NCBI GenBank assembly: GCA_032906705.1
Contig: JAJTZC010000052.1
Coordinates: 1-6,993, forward strand
Direction: 5' to 3'
Length of the DNA: 6,993 nucleotides
From: DASPPF01 sp032906705
GTDB taxonomy: Archaea > Thermoproteota > Nitrososphaeria > Nitrososphaerales > Gagatemarchaeaceae
The notes under the pieces are model-generated. The model had not been told where the DNA came from and did no database searches. It saw only the letters and a program-made list of their open reading frames with translations. How positions within the stretch are numbered: the stretch's first letter is position 1; every line of letters starts with the position of its first letter. The position numbers were made by a program, and so were the translations under genes. Positions 1 through 6,216 of the stretch are shown here, one piece after another.

Positions 1-77
1 GAAGGATCAAGAAGATATTCAGGCGCGTCCACGTCGACGGTCACGAGAACGAAGTCATGGAAGCCCTGAACGCCTGA
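1..77 (+). CDS. C-terminal tail of an unknown protein (partial)
   Basis: The frame beginning at base 3 is open from the window edge to a TGA at 75-77 and encodes 24 residues, starting RIKKIFRRVH and ending EVMEALNA. The other two + frames are less convincing as a coding tail because the next gene starts only 9 bases after this stop, which is typical of an operon. The tail is basic at first, then acidic and helix-like. The family cannot be recognised from so little sequence. The assignment rests on frame, spacing and plausible composition only. Confidence 0.5.
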   Translation, partial: RIKKIFRRVHVDGHENEVMEALNA

Positions 78-86
78 GGCGTTGAG

Positions 87-815
87 ATGGGTTCGACACT
101 GGCCGGCGTCAAGGCCGGTGTGATAGCGGGCCTTGTCTACATCGGAGCCTTGGCAATCTCCAACGTGATAGTGCTCTACGCCTCGGAACCTGACGTCCTC
201 ACTTACATAACGAATAACTTCGCCCAGGTCTGCTCCCCTGTTCCGACGGTGAACAGCACGACGGTCCAGGACTGTTTTGCATCACTTGCACCGGTATACC
301 TTCCCTATGTTGCCTTCATTGGTTTCATCGTGACGCTGGTCTACTCGGGAGTCTTCGGCAGGTTCTACGATTTGATCCCGGGGAAAAGCTTCAGATTCAA
401 GGGGCTCGTGATAGCTCCGCTGGTGGCAATCAACCTTCTCGTCTTCCAGCTTGTGGGAATCACCTTCGAAGTGTCGGCCACGGTCGTACTCATGATAGTC
501 TTGATCGGGTCCACAATCGCGTACGGGCTGCTGCTTGGCGGACTCTACAAGAGGTACACGAGGGTCGTCCAGTTCGTAAGCCAGGACGAGTCTGCCCTGA
601 AGATAATCGTGGGCAGGAGCAACCTCACTGGAAAGAGCAGGACATTCGCGGCGAAGTCTTCGCATGAGGTCAGGGCAGACGTGGCGGATGACAGCTCGTT
701 CAGAGGCTGGACGGTGAGTGGTGGTGTCACCGTGGAGGACCCAAAGTCCTTCGAAACCTCGATGGAGGTCAACGGGGACGGGCTCTTGAAGGCCCTAGTC
801 ACCAAGAAGCATTAG
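87..815 (+). CDS. Four-helix membrane protein with soluble C-terminal beta domain
   Basis: This 242-residue protein is not one I recognise by name. Hydrophobic segments lie at about residues 8-31, 72-90, 106-125 and 131-153. The loop between the first two (about 32-70) holds two cysteines, C49 and C63, which could form a disulfide outside the cell, and an Asn-Ser-Thr sequon at 56-58. Basic residues after segments 2 and 4 (R92, then K155 R156) predict a cytoplasmic C-terminus. Residues about 168-239 form a separate soluble domain. Its FRGW motif (205-208), the following VSGGVTVED stretch and a terminal GDGLLKALV resemble the divergent InlB B-repeat fold, a family that is usually extracellular, so either the topology or the resemblance is unusual. 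The ATG at 87 is preceded by a weak GAGG (76-79) seven bases upstream. It probably shares a transcript with the partial gene before it. The role is unknown. Confidence 0.8.
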   Translation: MGSTLAGVKAGVIAGLVYIGALAISNVIVLYASEPDVLTYITNNFAQVCSPVPTVNSTTVQDCFASLAPVYLPYVAFIGFIVTLVYSGVFGRFYDLIPGKSFRFKGLVIAPLVAINLLVFQLVGITFEVSATVVLMIVLIGSTIAYGLLLGGLYKRYTRVVQFVSQDESALKIIVGRSNLTGKSRTFAAKSSHEVRADVADDSSFRGWTVSGGVTVEDPKSFETSMEVNGDGLLKALVTKKH

Positions 816-852
816 CTGCTTGACGAACGGCACGCGGCGTTGCCTGCCACAA

Positions 853-859
853 TTATATA
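853..859 (+). promoter_or_regulatory. TATA box of the small Cys-rich gene
   Basis: The bases TTATATA are centred 28 bases upstream of the ATG at 884. Archaeal transcription normally begins about 25-27 bases downstream of the TATA centre, so the transcript would begin at or just before the start codon and be leaderless. No Shine-Dalgarno motif at a proper distance is seen, in agreement with this. Confidence 0.65.
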
Positions 860-883
860 CGCAAATGAAGCCGTGGGCGGAGA

Positions 884-1036
884 ATGCGACTTGTCGCTCT
901 GGCCGACGAAACCAACTGCTTGAGGTCACAGCAACACGTCGAGCATTGCACGGGCATCAACCATGTCTGCTACCGCTGCGGCATGTTCATGAAAGCATGC
1001 GACTGCCCCAGCCTCGGGTCACTGCTCGACTACTGA
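884..1036 (+). CDS. Small Cys/His-rich zinc-finger-like protein (50 aa)
   Basis: This short reading frame encodes 50 residues and has nine potential zinc ligands: C12, H18, H21, C22, H27, C29, C32, C39 and C41. The core HVCYRCG (27-33) contains a CxxC knuckle and is followed by a CDC motif (39-41), so one or two bound zinc ions are plausible. Small zinc-knuckle proteins with similar ligand density are common in archaea and often act in nucleic-acid or protein binding, but this one has no named family I can recall. The start is the first one after an in-frame TGA at 866-868 and lies 28 bases from a good TATA box. The stop at 1034-1036 overlaps the end of the convergent acetyltransferase gene by 7 bases. 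A longer overlapping frame (820-1065) has no such motif and needs a TTG start, so this frame is preferred. Confidence 0.7.
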   Translation: MRLVALADETNCLRSQQHVEHCTGINHVCYRCGMFMKACDCPSLGSLLDY

Positions 1037-1503
1037 TGCTTGGCAGCGAATATCTGGACGAGTGAGCGGAAGCCCCGCTTGGTGTAGAATCTCACAGCAA
1101 TCTCGTTCTGCGACGGCACTTCGGCGGTCACAACTTCGGCGCCCATTTTCTTGAGGTCAGCAGAGGCCCGCTTCAGCATGTCGTTTCCGAAGGCCTTCCT
1201 CCGGAACTCGGGGAGGATGTAGAAATCAGTGATGTGCCCGTCTCTGCCCGGCGCGTAGAAGCCCCTCTCGCGGATCTCGGCCCTGAGCACGCCTACCACC
1301 TTCGTGGCGCTGTCGCCGACAAGAAGCAGAACCTTCGGCGACCTCAAGGATTCGGCGACATACTTGGACGCGCGGCGCTTCGCGTCGCCCACGACCGTGA
1401 AGAGCGGGTCGAACTCGTTGTTGAGCCTCTTGGTCCGGACGATGAGGTCGGCTACAGCGGAGGTATCGCCGGCGGCCGCGCGCCTAATCCTCATTCGCCC
1501 CAC
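1030..1503 (-). CDS. GNAT-family N-acetyltransferase
   Basis: GNAT enzymes transfer an acetyl group from acetyl-CoA to an amine on a small molecule or protein. The 157-residue length is normal for the fold. The N-terminal strand MRIRRAAAGD (4-13) is the usual opening. The beta4 strand DGHITDFYILPEFRRKAFGN (88-107) leads into the pyrophosphate-binding loop, where the usual Arg-x-x-Gly-x-Gly/Ala appears as R102-K-A-F-G106, so the first glycine is replaced. The last motif has N133, A136, F139-Y140 and G144-F145, typical of the CoA-binding C-terminal part. The substrate cannot be told from sequence. Two starts compete: GTG at 1501-1503 lies about 26 bases from the TATA-like box and would be leaderless, while ATG at 1492-1494 (residue 4) would leave a leader of roughly nine bases. 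The gene lies 31 bases downstream of malic enzyme on the same strand but seems to have its own promoter. Confidence 0.88.
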   Translation of the reverse strand: MGRMRIRRAAAGDTSAVADLIVRTKRLNNEFDPLFTVVGDAKRRASKYVAESLRSPKVLLLVGDSATKVVGVLRAEIRERGFYAPGRDGHITDFYILPEFRRKAFGNDMLKRASADLKKMGAEVVTAEVPSQNEIAVRFYTKRGFRSLVQIFAAKHQ

Positions 1504-1526
1504 GCCAGAAGTCGGCGGAGGACTCG

Positions 1527-1532
1527 ATTTAT
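1527..1532 (-). promoter_or_regulatory. TATA-like box of the GNAT gene
   Basis: On the - strand the bases read GGATAAATC, with ATAAAT as the probable box. It sits in the 31-base gap after malic enzyme, 26 bases from the GTG start and 35 bases from the ATG start of the acetyltransferase. It suggests that the acetyltransferase can be transcribed separately from malic enzyme. The match is short, so this is tentative. Confidence 0.4.
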
Positions 1533-1534
1533 CC

Positions 1535-2866
1535 TTACTTTGGGGGCGCAGGGATTATCCCACTCCTCATCAGGACTCGCATGGTTTTCCTCGAATGCTT
1601 GATCACGTCGGTTGCAATCTGCAGCAGCTGCCGCCTACTCGCCCTTCTGCGTGCCTGCCCCTCGACCTGGGCCTGCCACCCGAGCGCCGCTGCGACCCTC
1701 GGATAGACCTGCCAGTCAACCATCGTGGGGAGGATGTGGTTTGCGCGCAGCCCTTTGTCCTTGGCGAAAGCTGCCAGTTCCTTGGCGGCGGCAATGACCA
1801 TGCCGTCGGTTATCGTCTTCGCCCTGACGTCGAGCGCGCCCCTGAAGATTGCCGGGAAGAGAAGGCTGTTGTTCACTTGATTGGGGAAGTCCGACCTACC
1901 GGTGGCGACTATCTCTGCTCCAGCACCGCGGGCCTCCTGTGGCCACATTTCTGGCACCGGGTTCGCAAGCAGAAACGCAATCGAGTGCCTGTTCATCACC
2001 GCAACCTCCCTCTTCTTCACCATGTGGGGGCCCACGCCCGCGGCTGCGACCAGCACGTCAGCGCCCTTCAGCGCCTCCAGCAAACCCCCCTTGACCCTGT
2101 CTCCGTTGGTCTTGATCGCCAAGTCATACTTCCACTTGTTCCTTAGCAGCAACTGGTCGATGTCTTCTCTCTCAGGATGGAGGATGCCCTTCGAATCTAG
2201 GACAATCAGGTCGGCGGGGTTCGAGCCTGCCTCCATCAGTAGCCTGGCGGCGGCGACGTTGGCCGCCCCTGCGCCGAAGAGGACAATCTTGGTTCCACGG
2301 AGAGGTCGGTCCGTCAGCTCGAGGGCGTTGAAGAGGCCAGCCAGAATCACGCCTGCTGTCCCTTGCTGGTCGTCGTGCCAGACTGGAATGCTCATCTCTG
2401 CCCTCAACCGGTCGAGAACTTCGAAGCACATTGGTGACTCAATGTCCTCAAGGTTGATGCCCCCGAATGATGGCTCCAGCGCCTTGACCGTCGCGATGAA
2501 CTGCTCCTCGTCCTCCGCCTTGACAGGCAGCGGGACTGCATCGACGCCGCCTAGGTACTTGTAGATCAGTGCCTTGCCCTCCATTACCGGCAATGCAGCT
2601 ACTGGCCCGATGTTGCCAAGCCCTAGGACTCTGCTTCCGTTGGTGGCTATGGCAATGGTGTTCCATCTGTTGGTGTATTCGAAGGAGAGGTCGGGATTAG
2701 CTTGGACTGCCCTCGACACTGCACCGACGCCGGGGGTGTACCAAATCGAAAAATCATCCAGCGACCTGACAGGGACCTTCGGTATCGTGCCAACCTTCCC
2801 TCCGTAGAAACGTGAGTAGGCCAGTGCCTTTCTTGACGCGTCGTCCTTCGGCTTCGGCCTGGGCAA
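1535..2866 (-). CDS. Malic enzyme (malate dehydrogenase, oxaloacetate-decarboxylating), short form
   Basis: The enzyme oxidatively decarboxylates malate to pyruvate and CO2, reducing NAD(P)+, in the cytoplasm, and links the citric acid cycle with pyruvate and gluconeogenesis. At 443 residues it is the short prokaryotic form and lacks the C-terminal phosphotransacetylase-like domain of MaeB. Visible motifs are YTPGVGAV with catalytic Tyr43, EGK with catalytic Lys98, metal-binding residues in NLEDI (E140, D141) and HDDQQGT (D165, D166), the Rossmann loop GAGAAN (198-203), ANPVPE (301-306) and the highly conserved SDFPNQVNNSLLFPAIFRGA (325-344). Residue 48 is Gly where many relatives have YTPGVA. 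D224 after the second Rossmann strand leaves cofactor choice between NAD and NADP open. The start is TTG at 2864-2866. No ATG or GTG lies in frame nearby upstream, and a TATA-like box 26-27 bases away suggests a leaderless TTG start. The C-terminal 40 residues are rich in arginine and lysine. Confidence 0.95.
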   Translation of the reverse strand: MPRPKPKDDASRKALAYSRFYGGKVGTIPKVPVRSLDDFSIWYTPGVGAVSRAVQANPDLSFEYTNRWNTIAIATNGSRVLGLGNIGPVAALPVMEGKALIYKYLGGVDAVPLPVKAEDEEQFIATVKALEPSFGGINLEDIESPMCFEVLDRLRAEMSIPVWHDDQQGTAGVILAGLFNALELTDRPLRGTKIVLFGAGAANVAAARLLMEAGSNPADLIVLDSKGILHPEREDIDQLLLRNKWKYDLAIKTNGDRVKGGLLEALKGADVLVAAAGVGPHMVKKREVAVMNRHSIAFLLANPVPEMWPQEARGAGAEIVATGRSDFPNQVNNSLLFPAIFRGALDVRAKTITDGMVIAAAKELAAFAKDKGLRANHILPTMVDWQVYPRVAAALGWQAQVEGQARRRASRRQLLQIATDVIKHSRKTMRVLMRSGIIPAPPK

Positions 2867-2889
2867 GCAGAGCCGCGGCCTTTCGACTC

Positions 2890-2895
2890 TTATTT
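2890..2895 (-). promoter_or_regulatory. TATA-like box of malic enzyme
   Basis: On the - strand AAATAA (within CAAATAAG) is centred 26-27 bases upstream of the TTG start of malic enzyme. This is the expected distance from TATA centre to transcription start in archaea, which supports both the promoter and the chosen TTG. Confidence 0.5.
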
Positions 2896-2934
2896 GAAGT
2901 TCCTGAAGGACGGCTCGGCGTTGGCGTCTAAACG

Positions 2935-2951
2935 CAAGAACTTAGTTCTTG
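2935..2951. repeat. 17-base perfect palindrome, possible operator
   Basis: The bases CAAGAACTTAGTTCTTG form 8-base inverted arms around a single central T. The palindrome is 69 bases upstream of the malic enzyme start and about 40 bases behind its TATA-like box, in the 228-base gap shared with the divergent transporter gene. A dimeric regulator site, activating malic enzyme or acting on either gene, would fit this location. It has no T-tract, so it does not resemble an archaeal terminator. Confidence 0.4.
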
Positions 2952-3094
2952 GCTCCGGCGAACATTGGCCTCGGACGTGGTCTAGCGATGGTTTGGATAG
3001 AAACAGGTAAGATACTCTTCCGCCATCCATCTGAGACGGTGTCTGGAATCCTGTGAGAATCAACTTAAGCACTCGGCTCACCCAGTGAATCCGG

Positions 3095-3712
3095 TTGGCC
3101 GGGGTCGCACGTCTCACTAGAAGAGAATTGGTTGTCCTCTTTTCAATAGGAATAGCGACGCCACTGATTGACCATTACATCCTGGACTTCTCGGTTCAGT
3201 ACTTCTACAACGTACAGAACGTCGTCCGCATCTTCGACTACACAGGTGGCCCGGTGAACAGTGACCTCCTCCTGGTCTGGCTGGAGTATGGCTCAGTGCT
3301 GGCCGCCTATGTCGTGAGGAAGCTGGGCGCAGCGACAGTCGTGATGACCACCAATGGCTTCGTGCAGGTCTTCGTTGGCGGCGCGCACGCACCACATCTT
3401 CTGTACGGCGTCAGTGGGCTCGCGGTAGATCTCGTCTTCGCTTCGTTCCGGTACAGGAGGTACGACCTGCCAGTCGCACTCCTCGCGGGCGTGGCCTGCG
3501 CCGTTTCGTGGTATCCGATTGTCTACTTTACACATGGGGTGTTCCTCCTACCGTCTTCTTTCGCTGTCTCAGACTTCATTCTTCGAGTCTTCGGGAGCGC
3601 TATCGGGGACGGCTTGCTGGGTGCGGCCTTGGGTGTGGCAATAGCGAGCCTGGCTCGCAGAGGTGGAGCGCGACTTGGGTTGCGGGGCGAGCGGCCCCAG
3701 CCACGGTCCTGA
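3095..3712 (+). CDS. ECF transporter S component, YkoE-like
   Basis: This 205-residue integral membrane protein has hydrophobic segments at about 11-28, 56-74, 78-95, 102-118, 124-147 and 160-187, which fits the six-helix fold of substrate-binding S components of energy-coupling factor (ECF) vitamin importers. The stretch VVRKLGAATV (73-82), then LLYGVSGLAVDLVFASFRYR (102-121) and ALLAGVACAVSW (128-139), matches my memory of the YkoE family (KPGAA, LLYG, ElvFalfrYrr, aLLAG). YkoE in Bacillus belongs to a thiamine or hydroxymethylpyrimidine importer. The exact ligand here is not shown. Partner genes for the EcfT membrane subunit and the EcfA ATPases are not in the window, so it may share a common energising module encoded elsewhere. 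The start is uncertain: TTG at 3095-3097 follows an in-frame TGA at 3086-3088, and another TTG occurs about 11 codons later. A weak TATA-like CTTAAG lies near 3064-3069. Confidence 0.75.
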   Translation: MAGVARLTRRELVVLFSIGIATPLIDHYILDFSVQYFYNVQNVVRIFDYTGGPVNSDLLLVWLEYGSVLAAYVVRKLGAATVVMTTNGFVQVFVGGAHAPHLLYGVSGLAVDLVFASFRYRRYDLPVALLAGVACAVSWYPIVYFTHGVFLLPSSFAVSDFILRVFGSAIGDGLLGAALGVAIASLARRGGARLGLRGERPQPRS

Positions 3713-3888
3713 AGCACTTTAGGAACTACTCAATCGAATCGCCCTCCGACTCGATTTCTGTCCTTGTCTGTATCTACAGGACGGAGGCGGTATACGATTA
3801 CTAAACTCAGCGCCTTGGACTCAGTATGTAGTGCGAAGGGATCCCGACCCACTTTTCCCTCAGTGACTTCTGTTGTACTGCGGGGCAC

Positions 3889-5817
3889 TCACTTTAGTAC
3901 TCTCAAGCGCATTGCATTGAGGATGACTGCCAAGGAAAGCCCCATGTCGCCAACACCTACTGCGAGCGCTAGTGAAACCAAGCCAGCAATGGCTAGAATC
4001 GCTATCCCGCCTTTGACGAGTATCGAAGACGCTATGTTTTGCTTGACGACCCCGAGCGTGTATCGACTTAAACGGGCCAGATAGGGAAGTTTGGAGAGGT
4101 CGTCTTGCATCAGAACTACGTCCGCCGTTTTGATTGATACATCACTGCCCAATGCACCCATAGCTATTCCCACGCTCGCGCTGGCCAGTGCCGGAGCATC
4201 GTTCACACCGTCGCCTATCATAGCAATGTTGGCATACCTGGTCTTGAGATGAGCGACCTCGTTCACCTTGCCTTCAGGAAGTAGTCCGGCATGATAGTGG
4301 TCTATCCCCAGCTTCTTTGCCATCGCTCTAGTTGTCTCCTCATTGTCGCCACTGATAATGACCGCCTCAAATCCCATGTTCCTGAGGTCTTTGACCGTGG
4401 CCGCGGCGTCTCTCTTTACACGATCTTCGAGCGCGATTAAGCCGATGACTTCGTTGCGGGTGCCGACTAAAACGCATGTCTTCCCGTGCTGCTGCAACGA
4501 ATAGAGTCTCTTGAAGACAGCGTCCTGAATATTGCCAAAGAGGTCTGCTTTGCCTACGGTTGCTTCGTGACTATCGATCTTACCCTCGATTCCCTTACCT
4601 CTTACCGATTTGAAATCCGCGGGTTCCTTTAGGGTGATTTTTTCATCCCTCGCTTTTTCCACGATTGCTTTCGCTATTGGATGCTCTGATTGGGATTCCA
4701 GCGAGGCCGCTATCTGCAATATCTTTTCCAGGGGTGGACCAAATGAGACCAAGTCAGAAACCTTCAGCAGACCCTCACTCAGCGTGCCTGTCTTGTCGAA
4801 GATGACCATCTTTGTCTTGGCCATTCTTTCAAGGTACATGCCTCCTTTGATTAGGACCCCGTTTCTCGCGGCTGCGGTTATCGACGACACCATAGAGACA
4901 GGGGTAGAGATGGTGAGGGCGCAAGGACAGGACACCACGAGCATGACGAGAGCCCTGTAGATCCAAGGTGTGAAGCCCGAATTGAAGATTAGAGGCGGAA
5001 CGACGGCAACGAATATTGCCCCGGCTACTACAATCGGAGTGTAATACTTCGAGAATCTTTCCACGAAACTTTCTGTCGGCGACTTTTGCGACTGCGCCTC
5101 GCGAATCAGTCGGATGACTCTTGAGAGAATCGTCTCGTCAGGCTGTCTGGTTGTTTGTATCTCCAGGAAGCCTTCTCCGTTGATTGTTCCAGAGTACACA
5201 CTGCTCCCCTCTTCCTTGTCTACTGGGACCGACTCGCCGGTAATCGCGGCTTGATTGACTGAGGAATTTCCGCGAATCACTATTCCGTCGACTGGTATTC
5301 CCTCCCCAGGCTTTACGACGACGACCTCTCCGACTTTGACGTCGTGAACGTGCTTCTCGATCTCACGCCCGTCGACCTTGACGACTGCGTTCAGTGGTGA
5401 TAGCTTCAGCAGGCCCCTTATCGAAGCCCTAGCCTTGTCAGAGGCCCAGACCTCCAGAAACTCGGCGATGGAAAAGAGATAGATTACTGCAGCTCCCTCA
5501 TCAGCTTGGCCTATCGCAAAGGCTCCGAAGGCCGCAACGGTCATCAGGAAGTTTATGTCAAGGCGTTTCCTTAGGACTGAACGAAACGCCGCTGGGATGA
5601 TTTCGTATCCCGAAAGTAGTATTATCAGAAAATATATCCCATGGGAGAAGACGACCGGTAAACGAAGGACATACTCGCTGCCGAGGGCAATCACAAAGAG
5701 TGCGGTCGAAGCTATCGTGAAGGACAGGTGGAGCTTCTCCCACACAGGGACGTTCTCCTCTCGAATTTCCATCGAGCACAATTTGCACTGGATTGTTTCC
5801 CCTTTACTCGTGCTCAT
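3889..5817 (-). CDS. cadA: P1B-2-type heavy-metal-exporting ATPase (Zn/Cd/Pb), CadA/ZntA type
   Basis: The protein pumps divalent soft metal ions (Cd, Pb, Zn) out of the cell with ATP. The 642 residues show all core parts: actuator motif TGES (193-196), metal-binding CPC in the sixth membrane helix (297-299), phosphorylation site DKTGT with D341, the P1B signature SEHP (377-380), and the hinge GDGVNDAP (535-542). K602 in the next-to-last helix and D624 in the last helix (GDMG), followed by LNAMRL, are diagnostic of subgroup P1B-2 rather than the copper subgroup. No full HMA domain precedes the membrane part. Instead a single CxxC (C11, C14) sits at the N-terminus and may be a short metal-binding knuckle. 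The gene begins inside the end of the regulator gene with a 14-base overlap, so the two are cotranscribed and probably translationally coupled. Codon positions look lower in GC than the malic enzyme region. Confidence 0.96.
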   Translation of the reverse strand: MSTSKGETIQCKLCSMEIREENVPVWEKLHLSFTIASTALFVIALGSEYVLRLPVVFSHGIYFLIILLSGYEIIPAAFRSVLRKRLDINFLMTVAAFGAFAIGQADEGAAVIYLFSIAEFLEVWASDKARASIRGLLKLSPLNAVVKVDGREIEKHVHDVKVGEVVVVKPGEGIPVDGIVIRGNSSVNQAAITGESVPVDKEEGSSVYSGTINGEGFLEIQTTRQPDETILSRVIRLIREAQSQKSPTESFVERFSKYYTPIVVAGAIFVAVVPPLIFNSGFTPWIYRALVMLVVSCPCALTISTPVSMVSSITAAARNGVLIKGGMYLERMAKTKMVIFDKTGTLSEGLLKVSDLVSFGPPLEKILQIAASLESQSEHPIAKAIVEKARDEKITLKEPADFKSVRGKGIEGKIDSHEATVGKADLFGNIQDAVFKRLYSLQQHGKTCVLVGTRNEVIGLIALEDRVKRDAAATVKDLRNMGFEAVIISGDNEETTRAMAKKLGIDHYHAGLLPEGKVNEVAHLKTRYANIAMIGDGVNDAPALASASVGIAMGALGSDVSIKTADVVLMQDDLSKLPYLARLSRYTLGVVKQNIASSILVKGGIAILAIAGLVSLALAVGVGDMGLSLAVILNAMRLRVLK

Positions 5818-6184
5818 GTTCGAGCGCCATCCTCATCAGTTTGGAAATGTGCTCGTCGTCCAGCGAATAGTACACGTTCTTGCCATCACGCCTCGATGTT
5901 GCCAGCCTCATTGCACGGAACAGTCTCAATTGATGAGAAACTGCAGAGATGCCGAGGTTTAACACTGCAGAGAGGTCGCAAACGCATACCTCACCCTTGG
6001 ATAGACAGTGAAGAATCTTCAGCCTATTCATACTGCTCATAACTTGAAAGACATCGGAAAGCTGGAGGAGATCGTCGTTGGAAGGTATTGAGTTAATGAG
6101 CTCTCTCACTCTAGCAGGATTTACGCACCTGACTTCGCATACTTCTCCTTCTCTGAGTACTCTAACCGTCCTCGTATTCGACAT
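5804..6184 (-). CDS. cadC: CadC-type ArsR/SmtB metal-sensing repressor
   Basis: This 126-residue winged-helix repressor is expected to bind its own promoter without metal and to leave it when Cd(II), Pb(II) or Zn(II) binds. The metal-sensing alpha3N site of staphylococcal CadC uses Cys7, Cys11, Cys58 and Cys60; here C16, C20, C67 and C69 (in EVCVCDL) lie at a constant offset of nine. The zinc-binding alpha5 site, Asp101, His103, His114 and Glu117 in CadC, is likewise present as D110, H112, H123 and E126. The recognition helix is near ISAVSHQLRLFRAM (79-92). The end SLDDEHISKLMRMALEHEHE closely follows CadC, with an extra His-Glu-rich tail. The ATG at 6182-6184 is 29 bases from a TATA box, with repeat elements between them. 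The stop overlaps the ATPase start by 14 bases. CadC alignment is from memory of the family. Confidence 0.94.
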   Translation of the reverse strand: MSNTRTVRVLREGEVCEVRCVNPARVRELINSIPSNDDLLQLSDVFQVMSSMNRLKILHCLSKGEVCVCDLSAVLNLGISAVSHQLRLFRAMRLATSRRDGKNVYYSLDDEHISKLMRMALEHEHE

Positions 6185-6210
6185 TTGAATAGTACTTCAA
6201 GTGTTCAAGT
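6185..6210. promoter_or_regulatory. Probable CadC operator over the transcription start
   Basis: Between the TATA box and the start codon of the regulator gene lies a repeat cluster. An inverted repeat TTGAA-6-TTCAA spans 6185-6200, and its right arm begins a tandem direct repeat, TTCAAGT at 6196-6202 and again at 6204-6210. TTGAA/TTCAA half sites recall known ArsR/SmtB operators. A repressor bound here would cover the expected start site and touch the TATA box, blocking initiation. Repressor binding is inferred, not shown. Confidence 0.6.
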
Positions 6211-6216
6211 ATAAAA
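6210..6216 (-). promoter_or_regulatory. TATA box of the cadC-cadA operon
   Basis: On the - strand TTTTATA is centred 29 bases upstream of the regulator ATG, so the transcript would have a leader of only a few bases or none. The box abuts the probable operator. The same bases read TATAAAA on the + strand, so weak opposite-direction initiation cannot be excluded. Confidence 0.65.

Noticed and set aside
820..1065. 81-residue + strand reading frame overlapping the small Cys-rich gene
   Set aside because: It needs a TTG start, has an arginine-rich composition without domain character, runs into the acetyltransferase gene and is explained as another frame of the 884-1036 gene.
1304..2564. Long + strand reading frames opposite malic enzyme and the acetyltransferase (1304-2146 and 1881-2564)
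   Set aside because: They are antisense to well-supported genes, have low-complexity Pro/Ser/Arg composition typical of GC-rich shadow frames, and show no motif.
2890..3117. 75-residue - strand frame in the gap between malic enzyme and the transporter
   Set aside because: It overlaps the promoter and the palindrome, extends into the start of the divergent transporter gene and has no recognisable features.
3508..4084. + strand frames 3508-3804 and 3764-4084
   Set aside because: The first overlaps the transporter gene in another frame and the second runs antisense into the ATPase gene. Neither has recognisable domains or a promoter at a proper distance. The 176-base convergent gap itself shows only weak features, such as a CTGTA-TC-TACAG hairpin near 3768-3779, and no clear T-tract terminator.
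5555..6042. + strand frames across the ATPase start and the regulator gene
   Set aside because: They lie antisense to two strongly identified genes and carry no domain signal.
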